NCBI RefSeq assembly: GCF_000237925.1
Contig: NW_017386013.1
Coordinates: 62,001 to 126,000, forward strand
DNA from: Schistosoma mansoni
Lineage: Eukaryota; Platyhelminthes; Trematoda; Strigeidida; Schistosomatidae
Direction: 5' to 3'
Length of the DNA stretch: 64,000 nt
A model generated the notes under the pieces. That model was not told the origin of the DNA. It was given only the letters and a program-made list of their open reading frames with translations, and made no database searches. The translations under genes and the position numbers were made by a program. How positions within the stretch are numbered: the first letter of the stretch is position 1; each line of letters starts with the position of its first letter. Shown in pieces: positions 21,987-33,879 of the stretch.

Positions 21987-24900
21987 GCAAATGATTATAT
22001 CCATTCATACATTAAACTTAAATATTTTACTCGTTTATTCGGATACCCTATTTGTTTATTTATTTTTCTTACATAGTTCTATAAATTAACTCTCTGATTT
22101 ACTGTAAAGTTCATTTCACTTTATCCGATAATTTCTAACTTGTTTAAATACTGTCTCACTTATTTTGATTATTCTTGAAACTTATCCTCAAAAAAAGGAA
22201 AGATATGAATGTCTACGTATCGACTACTTATCCTGAGATTGGTAATATTCTTTTTATTGTTTAAAAACAAATTAATTTCATTGTTATTACTATAATAATA
22301 ATTTTTACTAAGATGGTTTGTAGTATCAGCATATACTGTTTTTTAATATGTGCCGCTTATATTTGTTAGGTTTTTATGTAATCAGTATTTCTTATTGAAT
22401 AAATAGAAATATACTTCCTTTCAAAAATGTAAAACGTGTTAAAATTGTCGATAATTTACATATTTTTTACTTTTGACTATGAGAAGCTTAGTTGGCAACG
22501 TAATGAATTTGGCTGCTACAACAAAAGGTAAGTAGCTGAGTCTAGAATTGAAAAATGTTTCCAACAGAGGTAATGATGCATGTATGGTAAGGTCACCGAT
22601 TCATATTTTTGAACTACAAAAAAAACGCTTGCTATAACGAAATATTTGTTATAAAATATAAACAACCTAACATAAAAAACTCAGATGAGAATGCTTACAT
22701 TATGACTTGATGTTAGAAAGACATTGAACAAAATCATATGGTTTTAAAATGCCGCTTCATTTCACTGAAGAGACATTCGCTAACAAAAATTTCATGCATA
22801 CCATTGAGTATAAAATTATTTAAAAATTTTGATGTAACTTAAAGTTTGCAATCTAAAGTTTCATGTTTAACACAAGAGGGGCTGATAACATGAAAGATGT
22901 TTAAACCATTGTCTAAGTTATTCACTTCTCCGTGATATTTAATAATTTCGCAATTGATGACGAAATATTATAAATAGGTAAAGTTCCGTAAGCTAAGAAG
23001 CACTTTAATAGAAGTTTCTCCGTTTGGTTAAATGTGAATTTATAAGTGTAGGTTGTTGGATTATTTTAAGTTAAAACCTAAAAATCCACTAAACGTTTTG
23101 CAAGATAATTTGAAGTCACTAATAATATTTGATGAATCATATAACAGTGAATGTATTATTCATCGATGTTAATAAAACAATAATAAAAAAGTAGCTTATT
23201 AATAAGCGTATTTTACTACCATTATTTTCCGTTGGATGAGAAATAACTCCATCAATAAAGTTATTGGTTATTTGGGTATCATGTTACATTTAACTGCTAC
23301 GATTAATAGTTGATAGGTTGGTAGTCATTTGTCAATTAGAAATGAACAGGAGGCTTATTCAAAATCAAAATGTACGGTTTCGCAAATAATTAGACAAAAA
23401 CAGCATATGTTTTAATGCGTATCAATCACAAGTTCAGTGCTTTAAGAGTGACTTCATATAATAAGTTCTCTTTAATAACTTGAAGAGAGCAACAACAAAT
23501 AATCGAGAAGAATAACATGAATTATTCATTCTTTCTTAGGTTCTCATCAGCTGCTTAGAAATTTTAATATAATAAACTCCAAATTACTGTAAAGTTTGAA
23601 TATTTATCACAGTAAAATCGGATTTGTGTCATCATGGTAGAGCAGAGGTTCGAATAAATGTAATGAGATTAGCGACATATAGTGTGGTACATAAGTATGT
23701 GTGAGAAGAGCTTCTGGATCACATCGTAATGAGATATCATTGGGCTAAAATAATTAATTGATTACGTAATGAGGCAGCGAAATTTAAATTAACATGAGTT
23801 GAAATCAGTCAGTTAAAAATAAAAATGTGAATTTGAAAGAAGTGGTGTAATCAAAACAAGAGAAAAAAATAACAAAAGTGATATAATGAACTGACGATAA
23901 AACCGTTAAGGTAAGAAAATATTTACAACTCTTTTCTTTTGGATACATAAATCATGCTTGAGGTATGTGATGCCTACGTATTCAGTGAATTTAAGAAGAA
24001 TAGAATCTGACTGTTGATTGATGATACTGAAAGATTTCGGTCTATCAACCTTATGCTCTGTTACAAATAGTTGTTTGTAATAGCATTGCTTAAAGCCCTT
24101 AATCTCATTGGTGTGAGATTTTCTGAGATGTTTTTGGGACTAAACGTAGGTAGATAAAGAGATATACGGATGAAATTATTTGTAGATAAACAGATGGATA
24201 GGTGGATAAACAAATAAATAAATATACAAAAGGGCAATCGAACATTTTTTTTACACTTAAAGTAAAATGAAATCGTCATTCTTTGAATGAATATTTAAAA
24301 AAATACATTCAATTTAATACTTGATTAACTATACATGTTTTTATGAGATTAAGGCCTGAAATAATTTATTTACTGATTTGCAAGCATTACATTCAAACAA
24401 GCAAATAATTGATTAAAACTATTCAGATTTTATTTTTACATGATACTCATTTAAGATTAATTTAGTTCAATATAAATTTGACAAGATAGTAAAAAAATTA
24501 AACAACCATCTAAAATTGTGTTATTTTGTCATAGTCTAAATCACTACTGTCAACAAAAGATGTGAAGTAGTATAAAAAAAAAAACATAAATTATTGCGTA
24601 TTATATTAACATCATTTACGATAATAAGTACACAAATTTATAACAAAATGAATTTATATTGTCGTTAATTCAGTCCATGATAATAGACAATGAATTCTTT
24701 TTCCAAATTCATTTCATTCTATATTTTGATCATTAGAAAACTTAATGGAATAAGTGATTATTCATTAAAAATACTTTAAACTGTAATTGAATATTCCCAA
24801 GAATAGTTAAATAATAATAATAGTGAGAATGGTTGAACAGTTTATTTTGACACAATTCACAATTGATTATTGTATTGCAAAATATTCAATTATTCTGACG

Positions 24901-26070
24901 TGTACATTATTATCAATATTCATATTATTATTGAACTGATGAAGCGAAATCTATAATGTATAATATTTTACGATATGCAATAAGTTATATGTATATATGC
25001 GCATCGAATGGTGCACAATTCTTTTTGTTTTTAACGTTTTTGGTTATAGATATAAGAAATTATTTGTTAATAAATTACGTGATTTACTTAAAACTTTTGA
25101 CTACATGGTAACCTACACACAAAATAAATTCATAGCTTTTTCCAGCACAATATAGGTATTATTAGGAGTATTGACTACTCGAAATTGACCAAATGATTAT
25201 GGTGGTATTCTGTTCTCAGGGGTGAATAATCTGATCGTTGATCTTTTATTTTTATTCTGGCCAACATCATTAACCCCTACTTCATGTAAAACTGACTTAT
25301 TTAATTTTTCCTAAGACAAAGTATTGGGTCGCGACTGGCAGTCAGTCCTAATTTTTGGTACCTTCATTTATTATTGGATTCATGATGACTATTTCCGGTT
25401 ATCTTTGGGATTGATTCACCTCTTCTGTATAAATTAGTAGTTTGTATCTATATCAATCGATTGACTGATTCCCAACTGACTGTTCTTAAATTTTCATGGA
25501 ATTTCATCTCAGTTTTCATTTGTCCTTCAATTCATTTAGAGATTTATATATTTATGTTCAAAATATGTCCAATAACTAAAACTAAGTAAATCTGAAAAAT
25601 AATGACATACGTTTTTGTATGTGCTTTCAGTCGAAACCAAAATGATTCCTGTCTTTGTATGTATATACAAACAACTATGGCAGCTAGTAAAAACAATCTA
25701 ACACAAGATTAAATAGTATTAGAAATTATTAAGTTAAAACATGAAATTGTATTTTTTTTAATTCCATCTTATCACACCAAAATTTCTTAATGAACGTTTT
25801 TGTAAATCATCAATAAATACTACAATAATTTAAAATGTTGGTTGTGTATTTAATCCATATTTCAATGGTCATTTTATAAATTAGAGACCTATGTGATCAA
25901 AGGAACCCATTGTGTTATTGATTAAAAATAAAGAGAATATAGTAAGAAAAGGTTTCTTTTCGATGAAATCATTTACTGAATCACAAGCCGATCAATGTTA
26001 GAGCACCATTGAAGCACGGGATGACTTTAGCTTAAACTGTACATTTACGTCTATAGCTATTTCATAAATG
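21987..26070. other. Intergenic DNA, no gene recognised
   Basis: Very AT-rich. No open frame has family features or flanking splice signals. The 72-codon minus frame at 24061-24279 is low-complexity DNA (GGATAAACAAATAAATA-type runs). Confidence 0.6.
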
Positions 26071-26405
26071 TGCATCTACGAACTTATTTGCCTTTGTGGG
26101 AGAGGCTACATTGGGTGCACAAAGTGATCACTTAAAAACGCGTCTCAGAAAATTACACAGTCTGATTATAAAGGGAGGAATAAAAGCTATCACCAGTTCA
26201 ATACGGAAGTACTTGATCTACTCTGGGCACTTTGCTTCAAAGAAGTCATCCTTCAAAGTGGTCTACACATCCAAAAGAACTGGATCAAACGGAAGTTAAA
26301 TCAAAAATCTGTGAACTGTCGAGGCGTTGGCGATCCATCAGTTCAAGCCCGAACTCTGCATGCGAAACCAATATATTCAATCTCTCATTCCTTCTTGACC
26401 TAAAT
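26071..26405 (+). mobile_element. GIY-YIG endonuclease relic, Penelope-like
   Basis: Plus-strand translation from 26071 reads CIYELICLCGRGYIGCTK, then a stop, then SLK. This matches the C-terminal nuclease of Penelope-like retroelements, with their cysteine-rich start and YIG. After a frame change it continues AITSSIRKYLIYSGHFASKK, like the conserved 'SSIA.HL..SGH' segment after the nuclease. At least one stop and one frameshift show that it is dead. No reverse transcriptase is visible upstream, so it is a short 3' fragment. Confidence 0.6.
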
Positions 26406-26429
26406 AACCTTCTCCAGTACATTCTGATA

Positions 26430-27575
26430 TAGTTTTTATAATTATTTTGTATTTTTTAAAAACCGTTATCCGTTATCATTATCCTCTAGCAATTTTTCAT
26501 GAATATTATTCAATTGTGATTATAATCTTTACGTTTTTCATTTTTGTTTCCACCTATCAAATGGACAATCATCTTACATAATTCTGACCCGTAAGTTATT
26601 TTTGTCTGCCTATTCTTCTTTAATTAACTGATCATTAAGCAACCTTATTTTAACAATTAAAGTCTCAAGCTACTTTATGATGCGATCTCTTCTGTGCTTC
26701 TATAGACTCACAAACTTATCAAACAACTATAAATACTAATGTACAACTTAATTAAATGGTTTCATCGGAAAGAAAATTTTTATTTAAATATATATAACTT
26801 CAAGTGTGTTATTTAAATTGACTTATGAGAAATTTTAGTCTTTTGTAACTTATTACACATTTATACATTCTGCAAATTCTCGACATTTACTTTTGCAAAC
26901 TCAGATAACAATAACTGATCATTTCACCAAATAATACATATCATTGACTTCTGTTCGAGATGGCGTAATATAATCAGCTGTAGAACTGCATCTTATAGTA
27001 CAGAAGTTGTGAAATTAACAATTTATCATTTCTATGCAGTTTTCTTGTTACGTCATTTGTAATCAAAATAGAAATTTCTTAGCGTTGTTAAATAGCATCA
27101 TTTCAAATTACTTACATTTTTATGCAGCGGAAAACAAAATAAACCATAAATTTCAAAACGCACTGTATGAGGCTTTCTCTTCAAACTCAATTAGATGAGG
27201 TTTATTGATATTCATAATACGTTGACATCAATTAACCTGTGGAAACTATTAATTTTTTGTATTAGCTAACCATCAATCGTTCAACTTTCAGTGAGTAGAT
27301 GTTGTACATAAGAGTGTAATTTTCACTGAAGATTGAATTTCAGGCATCTGGAATTACTCAATTCTATCTGCTATAAACACATAAGTAAACCAGGGGTACT
27401 GGACACTTATTGAGCAGTGAGAAAACAGAGAGAAAACCTTTCACAAATTCTTGCATCGTTTTTGAGTAATGTAACTACTACTTTTGACATGCGATATATA
27501 AACCCAAATGAGGGTTTGTGGAGATCGTAGTAATTTAATGGTTGAATTCATGAGTCGATTTAAGCTAGACATCTT
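26430..27575. other. Intergenic DNA, no gene recognised
   Basis: AT-rich sequence with no supported feature. Confidence 0.6.
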
Positions 27576-27577
27576 TG

Positions 27578-27765
27578 AATGCCGGCTCAGTGGTGTTGAA
27601 GTTAAGCGTTTGCGTGTGAGGCCGAAGGTACTTGGTTTGAGTCCCGCATGCGGGATCGTGGATGCGCACTACTGAGGAGTCCAATACTAGGACGAAACGG
27701 CCGTCCAGAGCTTCCAGGTTTCCAATGGTGGTATAGCTTACATCGACTCATGAGTTCAACCAATA
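27578..27765 (+). mobile_element. tRNA-derived SINE carrying a hammerhead ribozyme
   Basis: The head GGCTCAGTGGTGTTGAAGTT resembles a Pol III A box and CTTGGTTTGAGTCCC a B box. The hammerhead segment follows at 27664-27715, then the tail CTTCCAGGTTTCCAATGG. It is the same family as the minus-strand copy at 16510-16690. Confidence 0.8.
27664..27715 (+). ncRNA. Hammerhead ribozyme, catalytic core complete
   Basis: CTGAGGAG lies at 27672-27679. Stem II is GTCC (27679-27682) paired with GGAC (27690-27693) around a 7-base loop. GAAA follows at 27694-27697. A minimal stem III (AC with GT) leads to the cleavage triplet GTC at 27703-27705. Stem I (27664-27671 with 27706-27711) has two mismatches. 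All core bases of the type I schistosome hammerhead are present; the stem I mismatches may weaken cleavage. Sequence and pairing are seen, activity is inferred. Confidence 0.75.
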
Positions 27766-28948
27766 AATACATAAATCATCATAAAATACTACTGTTCAAT
27801 TTTAAATGTTCATCTAGTTTCTTCATTGATATAAAAATCATTTTATTGCGTGATAACATAAATATAAAGATATTTATTTTTGGGGGGGATTGATATTTCA
27901 TTTTTCCAGCCGATCATAGCTTACACACGTACTCCAAAGATTACTATAATTAATATTGCAATGAGAAACAGAGAATAGTCTGTATGGATGAGTTATTTTT
28001 TTGGATCAATAAGAACTTATCGTGCAAATTAAATCCACTGGACATATACATGATTACTTTTTCACTATGACAGCTGACTAATTAATGTCTTGAGCCTAAC
28101 ACTAAAAGAATATATATTTATTTGAAAAATAACTCATATTTATTTTACGGTTGAAATCAATATTCATCTGACTACCTCATATTTATACCTCTCATTTTGT
28201 ATTCTTTAACTAAACTAGAATTGTTTGTAAAATGAGTACTAATTCCATCAAAATTGTCAGTATATCTTCTTGATGAGTGCCTAAATAACACAAAACATAA
28301 GTCCAGAGTTCTTTATAGATTATTTACACACACCTCACACTTGCGTTTAGCGTACGTGACGTCAGGTCACCAGTAGCCAAAGAGTTTGATTACATTGGAT
28401 CAACTTGATATTAGGTCACTATTCACTGGTCAATCAATTGCACATACGACAGCATTTAGATTTTTATATTTAGAATATTAAGAATTTAGTGAATTTTAAA
28501 TCCGTACACTAAGAATCACTTGGTATTTATTTTATTTCATTTAAAGACATCCCAACAAAACGGCTCAATTATTTTACATCAAATTTCACATATAGATTAA
28601 TCGGTTGAAGTTTTTCTTGTTCATACTTTAAACTTTGATCCATCAGTGGGATTTCACCAATACTAGTGAACAGTATCTCTAAGCGATTTCAGTTTGTGTA
28701 AATACTTTAGCCATAGGGTTATACACTTTGCAAAAACTTGTGTTCGGTGTTTATCTGAGTCACAAAGAAATTTATGAATCATGTTAACAGCAATTGCAGA
28801 TGTAAACCATTAATACTGGTTCAATTATCTAACTGTAACACATTCATCGAGAGGTTCCGTGTTTTATTCTTTGATGAAATGGTTGTCCAGTGCTCCTTGA
28901 TTATTACATGTTTTCCAATTATAGTTAGCCTTTGATTTAAAACAATAA
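27766..28948. other. Intergenic DNA, no gene recognised
   Basis: AT-rich sequence with no supported feature up to the assembly gap. Confidence 0.6.
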
Positions 28949-29148
28949 NNNNNNNNNNNNNNNNNNNNNNNNNNNNNNNNNNNNNNNNNNNNNNNNNNNN
29001 NNNNNNNNNNNNNNNNNNNNNNNNNNNNNNNNNNNNNNNNNNNNNNNNNNNNNNNNNNNNNNNNNNNNNNNNNNNNNNNNNNNNNNNNNNNNNNNNNNNN
29101 NNNNNNNNNNNNNNNNNNNNNNNNNNNNNNNNNNNNNNNNNNNNNNNN
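28949..29148. other. Assembly gap of exactly 200 N
   Basis: Exactly 200 undetermined bases; the round length suggests a placeholder of unknown true size. An open frame drawn across it on the minus strand is meaningless. Confidence 0.98.
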
Positions 29149-29740
29149 ATGTATGTGTATAAAACTGTTGCTTTGGTCACATATATTTATGGGATCCTTC
29201 TAGGAAGGTTCTAGCATGAAATCCTGAAATACGTTGTTATAGTCAATATTTGGTTTTGGTCGCTCGACTGATAGAATAACTTTCCTGTATCAATAAGCAA
29301 ATTTATTCGTTTTACTTGGTAACTCTCTTGTATCTTTTATAAATTTACCTACTTAGTGAAATTTCGATTTTACTACTGATTGAACGATTATTGGTTGGAT
29401 TATTGAGAGATGAAATTTGTTTGGGTATTGTACATTCCAATTTTTGACAAAATTTGGTAACAATAGTTTGGAACTTCCATCAATCCAATCACTTTTTTTC
29501 AGTACAGTTTTACGTTTGCTATAAGAGGCTTATGTTTCTTTCATGGAGAATGATTCGATAGTGTTGTATGTTTTGTCATGTTCGAAAACATAAATCTCGA
29601 ACTATATCAGGAGGACCCCAGGATTCGTTTCTCAAGCTTCTTTCGGATACAATGTAGAACAGTGTAGACTTTTGATAGATCTTCTTGGTTGTCATAAATG
29701 TCTGCGAATTCTGTTAATAACTGATGCAGATCGCGCTCCA

Positions 29741-30260
29741 TCAACGTTGAAGAGAGGCGATAGCCTCTAAGGTGTTAGTCTGTTTGACGTCCCCCCGTAA
29801 GTTGAATTTCCATAGACTGACACTTTCACCGACCGAATATCTATCTATTCCCGAGCGTCGACTACCTTGGAATATCCGGCTCTCTTTGAAGTTCAAGTGA
29901 ATCGCCCTTATATCTGAATACTTTTTAACATTTCGTGCCATCCAAGTGAATGAAAACTGAGTATTTTAGGTCTGCTGAGGGACCACAGATGAATTTCAGG
30001 AATAATAGCGGGGAGAGTTTGGTGCCTAGTGAAACCCTAGTCACAATGATAAACATGGCCTCACTTCTTTAAAGCCTAAACCCACCTGTGAAGTATCGGA
30101 CAATGATGGAATAAACCACCTAGTATGGGATGAATCAAAACGGATGAACGAAAGCCAAAAAAATGAATTTTCGATGCTTTCAAATAAAATATTAACATCG
30201 ACCCAGTACGGTAGGGAGGTCCAACTGTGTTAAGGCTGATCAACCCTTGTCCAGAGAAGC
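29741..30260 (-). mobile_element. Heavily decayed non-LTR reverse transcriptase relic
   Basis: Minus-strand translation around 30055-29990 gives RVSLGTKLSPLLFLKFI, resembling the RT motif 'GV.QGTkLgPLLF..mI' of L2/CR1-type elements. Flanking sequence of above-average GC has many stops and shifts. The 66-codon frame at 29741-29941 lies in the same relic and shows no other motif. The family is not certain. Confidence 0.4.
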
Positions 30261-30299
30261 CAATCGGCTTTTCTTGAAAACCCGCTGCGTAAATGTGAT

Positions 30300-33200
30300 C
30301 ATGTCCAAAAAGCCTTATTTCTAAGTATTGGCTTGCGAGTACGACACTGAGTTATTGGATATTGAGTGCAGAGACTTCCATGGTTTTCCTTTCTGTAGAT
30401 AAGAATCGGAAGTTATCAGTCAAGAGATTAAAATCTAATGTCACCTAAAACATTCTGTAGATAGCCAAGTGATAAGTAGTTATTTGAATCTTATTATCAG
30501 AAAACCAGGACAGAATAACAAAATAACGGTCAGTAACCTCCAATTGGCCTTGAAAGTTGTCATTTTTCAAAAGTACTACATATTATTGCTGACAACGAAA
30601 CTATGTACAAACAATACAAGGTAGTGAAAGTTAATTTTATATAATCGCCTTACAAATACAAGCTTTCTCAAGACCTCCGGGTTCGCCGAGTTTCCAGCAG
30701 AGCACCTGCTTTTTCTACGAAATCTCTGCAGAGTGGGATCAAGGGTGTGACAAGATTAGAAGATTATGTCGGAAAATATTTGGTCGCCATATTTTATCCT
30801 TCAAACTTGTAGGTTTTTTAATATCAATTGCTGTGGAAAATAACGGGCATATATTCCTCCATTTTGGGGAACTTTGAGTGAATTTTGGAGTTTCCACCAA
30901 AGTTGTAAATATATGATGGTTTGCCTGGAAGTTTGAAGAAATTTTGGAAAAACCCCGAAGTGTTATAAGATTTTGTACACATATTGAGGAAAACTCAAGA
31001 GTTCACGAAACATCTCGGGGATTCTTCCCTAGACCTGAAGAAAAACTACTCAAGACGGACAAAATTTCCCCAAAAACAGGGATATGTATGATATACTAGA
31101 TAATCAGGCAATATTACCTATTTACGTTTTCGTGTAAGACGTTGCAATCGGCGGCCACGCCGTGGGGAATACGGTATCCGTCTCTGAGTTTGTTTGGTTT
31201 GCTTTTTTAGCCTTATTGTGATGGTCTAGTGGAGGGTTGATCCCAGACGGAGCTAAATAACTATGTAACATTTATTTAAGACACAAAACACCAACATGAA
31301 CCTACCTTTGGGTCTAATATAAGATAAGGGGACGAGACTTAGACGTTTTTCCATTCGACCTAAAGTGGACTGGAAAGTCTTATCACTATCAAATAACTCA
31401 CTCATTGAACTTATTCAAGTATACCAACGTTCTCAATGAGACTCAGTGTGGACTACGGAAGCCGAATCCGAGGTGATATCTCGAACTGATGGAGAATAGG
31501 ATCTGATTAATTTATTCACCAATGGACTTGAAGACTTTGAAATGTGTCCACAGCTCTAGAAAACGTTTATTAGTCGCCGCTACACAGCCTTCAGTTGTTT
31601 CTAACTTATGACTTACTATTACTAATTATTACAGGTCTTTAAGCTTTCTGCATTTAGAGAAACACAGTAAGTGAAATGAGACTCCCTGGTGGGGCAACTT
31701 CCAGGAATTCGCTCAATGTTTCATTAATTTGGCCCTAAGACTTCTACCAAATCGGCATTTTTATCAGGGTTCCGTTTTTGTCTTAACGAGCTTCCCACAT
31801 GGCTGAATTCAATTATTCGCTGGGTTCACTTTTAAAGTTTCACTATAAATTAGTTTATTGATGAATCATCAAAGCCATCCTCCACTGGTCAACTGAATCT
31901 TAAAACTAAAAAATATTTTGCTAGGCTGACTTCAGAGCATGTTAATGAAAGTTACTCAGAGATCCTAGTAAACGCTATTTGAGCGACTACTTCGAAGCTG
32001 AAAAAAGAGAATGCGGATTTCGGTAAATCATTTCTTCTTCATGAAAAAATGTGTTTGCCAAATGTGAACTGTTTTGTTTGCAAGACATAAAAAGGCATAG
32101 AATGCGTAATAAGCATAGCAAAACGCAAAGTATAATCGGCGCTTCAATGTATACCTACAGCTTCGGCCTAACTGATAAATATTTTTTTGGAAGACACTAT
32201 TAGACCAGTGTAGAGTTTTATAATTTAAGCAATACTAATTCTTCGAATTCTCAAGGTTACACCAAAGAGTATATATATATATAACCAAAAGTCAGTCAAA
32301 ACCAGAAAGCTATATTCAAAGTTTTGCAAACTGAGCACTTAAAATAACCACACAACGGTCCTGTCAAAATTCATCAACAACGAATGGAAAGAACAATTTG
32401 TGTATGCGTTGACAATTAGTTAGAACAAAAAAACAAAAGAAAAGTAAGGAAGATATCGATCCAACCATTCCGTTTGTCATGTTTTAAACCGAATGTACAT
32501 CAAAAACTGACAACTCAAAAGAGTTACGGAGTTGAACTAAACATATGAACAGATATTTGATTGTCTATTTAAGGGTTAGCAGAGAAGAACACAGGAAGCG
32601 TGATCGTTTTTTGACGCAACATGAATGACATTATTTAATATGACAATTCAGTGGCAGTTTCAAAAACTTAGGGTGTTTCGATAAAAAGCAGAATATGCTA
32701 AAAAACTATTGGGGTAATTATTGCTATCAATCCAAATTCAACTAATTTCTACAGACCATTCAACCAAATAATAATCATTTACTTATCAATTATTAGCTTT
32801 AAGAATAACCTTGAGGAAAAGTGAAGACTAGTGGATTTCAACTATGTAAAAAGCTTGACAGTGACGTAATAATGTCTTTTGGATACCTCATGATCCATAC
32901 CGAGAACCGATTGAATTCAGGAGTATATTTCACTTACTTTCGACCGATATAAATCAACCATCCCACTCCAATAAACTAAATATGAGTTGGCTACTTCAAT
33001 TATCACGTTACGAGCCTGGTCAGCAAGATTAGATGAGGATTAAGTATCAAACGATATGAACTTGAACATTAACCTTTGATTGAATGCGTTCACTCCATGT
33101 TTTCCCGGAAAAAATCAATGAGGCGATTTATAATAATTTTACTGAATATACACGCATACAAACGATCATAATGTTAACCTAGCTTCTCTTCCAGCCACTG

Positions 33201-33879
33201 TGCAGGAATTCTGCTCTTTTAATTCACTGTGAAAGCGATAGATCATTGTTCTCAATTTTGCATGAAGTAATCACCTATAAGACCTTTCAACGTACATACT
33301 AGGCTAGTAGTTAGGTCAATACGTACATATCATGATGTATTTGTCAATTGTTTAGTGAAGAGTAATAAAAGCAGTAAGTGGACTACCAGTCCTTCCCTTG
33401 ATAAAAGATTCATTTAAAATTATTGGTATTTTGATAAAAATCTGGAACAGATATCTTGATGTCAACGTCAACCATGTAGAAATTAAAGCTCGTCTGATTA
33501 ATAATGCTGATTGAGGTCAAAATGTCGGGTATACTATGTTTTGATGTTAGGTATTGTAAAACAATTAAAATAGCTCTGGGGATAGTTTTCGTGTTAATTG
33601 CCACTAGTTAACGAGGATAGCCTGCAATGTCGTGAGAACTGATTCTACTATTGAGATTCAAACCACGTGCTACAGGTAGCATTAGTTTCCTTTACATTTC
33701 AGACATCTTACTAAAGAGTGATAACCAGTACGTGACTTGTATTCGGGTTTTTTTCCTAGCTTTCTTAAATCACTGAATGACTAAATACTATTACAGTATA
33801 TTGTTATTTGTGCAACTATCTTCATCATTTGTAGAGCACAGTTAATTTATCAGTATTTTTCATATGAAATTATTTATAG
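30300..33879. other. No gene recognised; may hold upstream exons of the peroxiredoxin-like gene
   Basis: Mixed composition with a GC-richer patch at 30660-31260 that I could not assign. A short segment near 33704-33731 (after TTTCAG, reading ...KSDNQY) loosely resembles the peroxiredoxin stretch before its active site. Its splice phase does not fit the next exon, so it is only a hint. A TA repeat lies at about 32270. Confidence 0.4.

Noticed and set aside
23630-23760. Possible tRNA-like segment (GTAGAGCAGAGGTTCGAAT)
   Set aside because: The A and B boxes cannot be spaced as in a tRNA, and no cloverleaf could be drawn.
24061-24279. 72-codon minus-strand frame rich in Phe, Leu and Ile
   Set aside because: It is produced by simple A/T-rich repeats and shows no conserved motif.
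28821-29180. 119-codon minus-strand frame across the N gap
   Set aside because: Most of it is undetermined sequence; the frame is an artefact.
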